Shown here piece after piece: positions 61,852-64,000 of a stretch of DNA of 64,000 nt. Within the stretch, counting starts at the first letter, position 1. Each line of letters begins with the position of its first letter. The stretch is from Brevibacterium moorei (GTDB lineage: Bacteria > Actinomycetota > Actinomycetes > Actinomycetales > Brevibacteriaceae). The notes under the pieces are model-generated. The model ran no database searches. It was given only the letters and a program-made list of their open reading frames with translations, and had not been told where the DNA came from. The translations under genes were made by a program, and so were the position numbers. The stretch covers positions 1 through 64,000 of the forward strand of contig NZ_JANIJX010000020.1 of the NCBI RefSeq assembly GCF_024580735.1, in the 5' to 3' direction.

Positions 61852-64000
61852 TTAGGCGTGCGCCAGGCGCTGGATCTGTTCGAATCCGGCGCTGCGCTTC
61901 TTGGCGACCGCCGCGATGCCCGCGACCACACCCAGCACCAGCCAGACCAGCAGCAGGCCGAAGGCCTTGCCCAGGCCGTCCGCGCCGGTCACCACTGCCG
62001 CCACACCATCGATTGCAGGTGTCAGCGGGGAGATACCCGCCAGGCCGGACAGCCAGCCGGGCACCGCCGTGAGAATCTTCGCAGTCACGCCCAGCACCAG
62101 CAGGATGACGCCGATGAACCGGCCGGCGCCGCCGAACAGGGCGACCAGGGCGAAGTTCACCACCGTGAACACGATGCCGGCGAACACGGTGAAGCCCAGC
62201 AGGGACACGAAGTCCACGGTGTTGAGCTTGAGCAGCACCTGGCACAGGATCGTCAGCCCCAGGGACTGGACCACCGCGATGCCCAGACCCGGCAGCAGAC
62301 CCTTGAGCATGATGACGAAGGAGCGCTTCCGACTGGTCAGCGAGGCCGCGGAGACCGGGCGCAGCACCGTATAGGCGATGAGCGCGCCCAGGAACAGCGC
62401 CATGACCAGCAGCAGTGCGATCGAAGAGGCGATCGGGAACTTATTCAGGGAGTCCAGGCTGCCGACCTTGATCGGAGCGGCCGTGACCTCCTTGAGGGTC
62501 TCCCTATCGGACTTCGAGTAGTGCGGGACCGAGTCCTTGCCCTCGTCGAGGCCATCGGCGAACTTGCCGACACCGTCGGCGTACTTCTCGGTGCCGTCGG
62601 CCAGTTTGTCCGCGCCCTTGGTCATCTGCGGCATCTGCGCACTGAGCTTGACGACGCCTCCGGTGTACTGGGAGACGCCGGATCCGAACTGCGAGACGCC
62701 GTCGGCGAAGGTGCCAACACCCTTGGTGTACTTTCCTACGCCGTCGGAGAACTTCCCAACACCTGTACCGTACTGGGCGGCCCCGTCGGCGAATTTGCCA
62801 ACGCCGTCGGTGTACTGCGCGACCCCGTCGGTGTACTGGGCAACGCCCGTGCCGTACTTGGCCACGCCGTCCGCCATTTTGCCGACGCCGTCGGTGTACT
62901 GTGAGACACCGTCTGTGTATTTCTTGACTCCGGGAGCGAGCTGTCCAATACCGTCAGCGACCTTGTCACCATTCTCGGCCAGAGGCTTCGCCAGTTCCGA
63001 GTCGCCCTGCATGCCAGAGGCGATACCCTTCAGATAGATCGCTTCACAGCTAGCGTCGCCCTTGCACTGAGCCTCTACTTCATCAGCCTGATCTTCAGAG
63101 ATCAGGCCCTTCTCTCCGCCGACCAGCCCTTGGCTCTTCAGGATTGCAAGGCTAGGGATCTTCTTCAGATTGTCACCCTTGGTCTTGATTCCCTTTTGGA
63201 ACTGCCCGACCCCATCGGTGTATTCCTTGACTCCGTCGGCAGTCTGTTGGAGTCCGCCGGACAACTTCGACCCGTTCTTGGAAAGCTCCGCGCCGCCCTT
63301 CTTCAGCTTCGGAGCCTCCTTCGCCAGGTCTTTACCGCCCTTGCCCAGCTTCTCGCCATTGTCGGCCAGGGCCTTGCCGCCCTTGGTCAGCTGTGGCACG
63401 CCCTTGGCGATCTTGCCGCCGGCATCGCCCAGCTGCTTCGCGCCCTTGGCCAGTTGGTCTCCACCGGCCTTGAGCTGCGGGGCGCCGGCTGCCAGCTGTG
63501 AACCGGCATCGCCCAGTTTGGCGCCCGCGGTGCCCAACTGGCCCACACCGTCGCCCAACTTGCCAACACCCTTGGCGAATTCCTTATTGCCGTCGGCCAG
63601 ACCGTCGGCCCCGTCGTGCAGCTTATTGCCCGCATCGGCCAGGGTCTTGAACTGCTTGCCCATATCGTTGAAGCCCACGTAGATGCCGTCGAGCACCTGT
63701 TCGGCCCATTCGCGGTTGAACTTATCGCGCGCGGCATTGCCGATGGACTGCGAGATCATCGAATCGCTCAGCGGGGAGACCTTGGACGAGGTCACGCTGA
63801 TGGTCGCCTGCACGGCCTCGGACGGATCGTCCTTGGTACCCGTGGCCACGGCCCGGGAGAAGCCCTTGGGGATGTGGACGACGGCGACGTACTCGCCCGA
63901 CTTGAGCCCGGCCTCGGCCGAATCCACGTCCGCCAGTGACCACTTGTAGTTGCCGTCGGTGTCGTCGTCCATCAGGCCGGAGACCAGCATCCTGCCCAGG
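61852..64000 (-). CDS. YhgE/Pip domain membrane protein with heptad repeats, 5' end outside window
   Basis: At least 715 residues; the N-terminal helix lies beyond the window, since the frame is open to the edge. The visible part begins in the extracytoplasmic domain, then carries two blocks of x-x-x-Leu/Tyr-x-x-Gly heptads (17 from 63195 to 63600, 13 from 62655 to 62930), separated by a non-repeat insert with two cysteines. Five or six C-terminal helices of the ABC-2-like permease type follow (SLTSRKRSFVIMLKGLLPGLGIAVVQ). YhgE/Pip and EsaA-like proteins serve as phage receptors or type VII secretion parts. The exact role here is unknown. Confidence 0.9.
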   Translation of the reverse strand, partial: LGRMLVSGLMDDDTDGNYKWSLADVDSAEAGLKSGEYVAVVHIPKGFSRAVATGTKDDPSEAVQATISVTSSKVSPLSDSMISQSIGNAARDKFNREWAEQVLDGIYVGFNDMGKQFKTLADAGNKLHDGADGLADGNKEFAKGVGKLGDGVGQLGTAGAKLGDAGSQLAAGAPQLKAGGDQLAKGAKQLGDAGGKIAKGVPQLTKGGKALADNGEKLGKGGKDLAKEAPKLKKGGAELSKNGSKLSGGLQQTADGVKEYTDGVGQFQKGIKTKGDNLKKIPSLAILKSQGLVGGEKGLISEDQADEVEAQCKGDASCEAIYLKGIASGMQGDSELAKPLAENGDKVADGIGQLAPGVKKYTDGVSQYTDGVGKMADGVAKYGTGVAQYTDGVAQYTDGVGKFADGAAQYGTGVGKFSDGVGKYTKGVGTFADGVSQFGSGVSQYTGGVVKLSAQMPQMTKGADKLADGTEKYADGVGKFADGLDEGKDSVPHYSKSDRETLKEVTAAPIKVGSLDSLNKFPIASSIALLLVMALFLGALIAYTVLRPVSAASLTSRKRSFVIMLKGLLPGLGIAVVQSLGLTILCQVLLKLNTVDFVSLLGFTVFAGIVFTVVNFALVALFGGAGRFIGVILLVLGVTAKILTAVPGWLSGLAGISPLTPAIDGVAAVVTGADGLGKAFGLLLVWLVLGVVAGIAAVAKKRSAGFEQIQRLAHA
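62655..62930 (-). repeat. In-gene 21-bp repeats coding YTDGVGK-type heptads
   Basis: About 13 consecutive 21-bp units code for YTDGVSQ, YTDGVGK, MADGVAK, YGTGVAQ and similar heptads. DNA similarity between units is high enough that copy number could change by slippage without shifting the frame. Confidence 0.8.
63195..63600 (-). repeat. In-gene heptad repeats of the KLGDGVG/QLAKGAK type
   Basis: About 17 heptads (KLGDGVG, QLGTAGA, KLGDAGS, QLAAGAP, QLKAGGD and so on) fitting the x-x-x-Leu-x-x-Gly repeat family described for YhgE-like proteins. They are more diverged at the DNA level than the second block and richer in Lys. Confidence 0.8.

Noticed and set aside
62655..63600. Regularly spaced repeats that might be taken for a CRISPR array
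   Set aside because: The 21-bp units are contiguous, lie in frame within a coding region and code for heptads; there are no spacers.

Overview
The window is chromosomal DNA from a high-GC Gram-positive bacterium (Actinomycetota). This is shown by GC-rich third codon positions, GTP-type PEP carboxykinase, malate:quinone oxidoreductase, a MarP-like periplasmic protease, a TadA-associated acidic protein, a lipoprotein L,D-transpeptidase, LCP and sortase-anchored proteins, and many genes that look leaderless. I cannot name a genus. No phage, plasmid, CRISPR or secondary-metabolite cluster is visible. The only mobile-element trace is the 5' part of an IS1249-like (IS256 family) transposase at the left edge.

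Layout. 1-2.5 kb: transposase fragment, tRNA-Ser(GGA), the 4.5S SRP RNA (ffs) and an L,D-transpeptidase. 2.6-9.6 kb: SDR oxidoreductase, acetaldehyde-type dehydrogenase with its DUF779 partner, AAA ATPase, AhpD-like enzyme, AI-2E family and MFS membrane proteins. 9.7-13.3 kb: overlapping run of M3 peptidase, YbaK-type deacylase and SGNH hydrolase. 13.4-19.8 kb: a gluconate locus with a GntR-type regulator, an esterase/beta-propeller fusion and a family-5 solute-binding lipoprotein on the minus strand, divergent from gluconokinase and 6-phosphogluconate dehydrogenase. 20.6-27.8 kb: an iron/siderophore locus (ATPase, binding lipoprotein and fused permease in one overlapping operon, an AraC regulator, a second ATPase and a siderophore-interacting flavoprotein) with two DtxR/IdeR-like boxes.

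27.8-31.8 kb: overlapping operon of an HisC-like aminotransferase, a GlcD-type flavoprotein and tRNA-guanine transglycosylase. 32-37.4 kb: small membrane protein, alpha/beta hydrolase, aminotransferase, PadR regulator, TPP enzyme. 37.5-41.7 kb: tRNA-Ser(CGA), tadA and its partner, upp, an orphan winged-helix regulator and a membrane-anchored EEP enzyme. 41.7-46.2 kb: PrsW and MarP-like proteases (overlapping genes) and mqo. 46.5-51 kb: LPXTG surface protein and acetoacetyl-CoA synthetase. 51.1-52.8 kb: two identical tRNA-Arg(ACG) genes flanking an atypical Nramp-like transporter. 53-64 kb: pckG, a small XRE-type protein, tRNA-Ser(GCT), an LCP protein overlapping a large FAD/NAD(P) protein, a butanediol-type dehydrogenase and a YhgE/Pip protein cut by the window end.

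Three signals stand out that ordinary gene calls do not explain. First, a family of three 62-bp near-perfect palindromes at gene ends between 13.3 and 20.6 kb, part of a wider habit of very long intergenic inverted repeats. Second, at least ten protein genes have a -10 hexamer ending 6-8 bases before the start codon, the signature of leaderless mRNAs. Third, the gluconate locus carries an esterase fused to an SMP-30-like propeller that seems to have lost its lactonase metal ligands.
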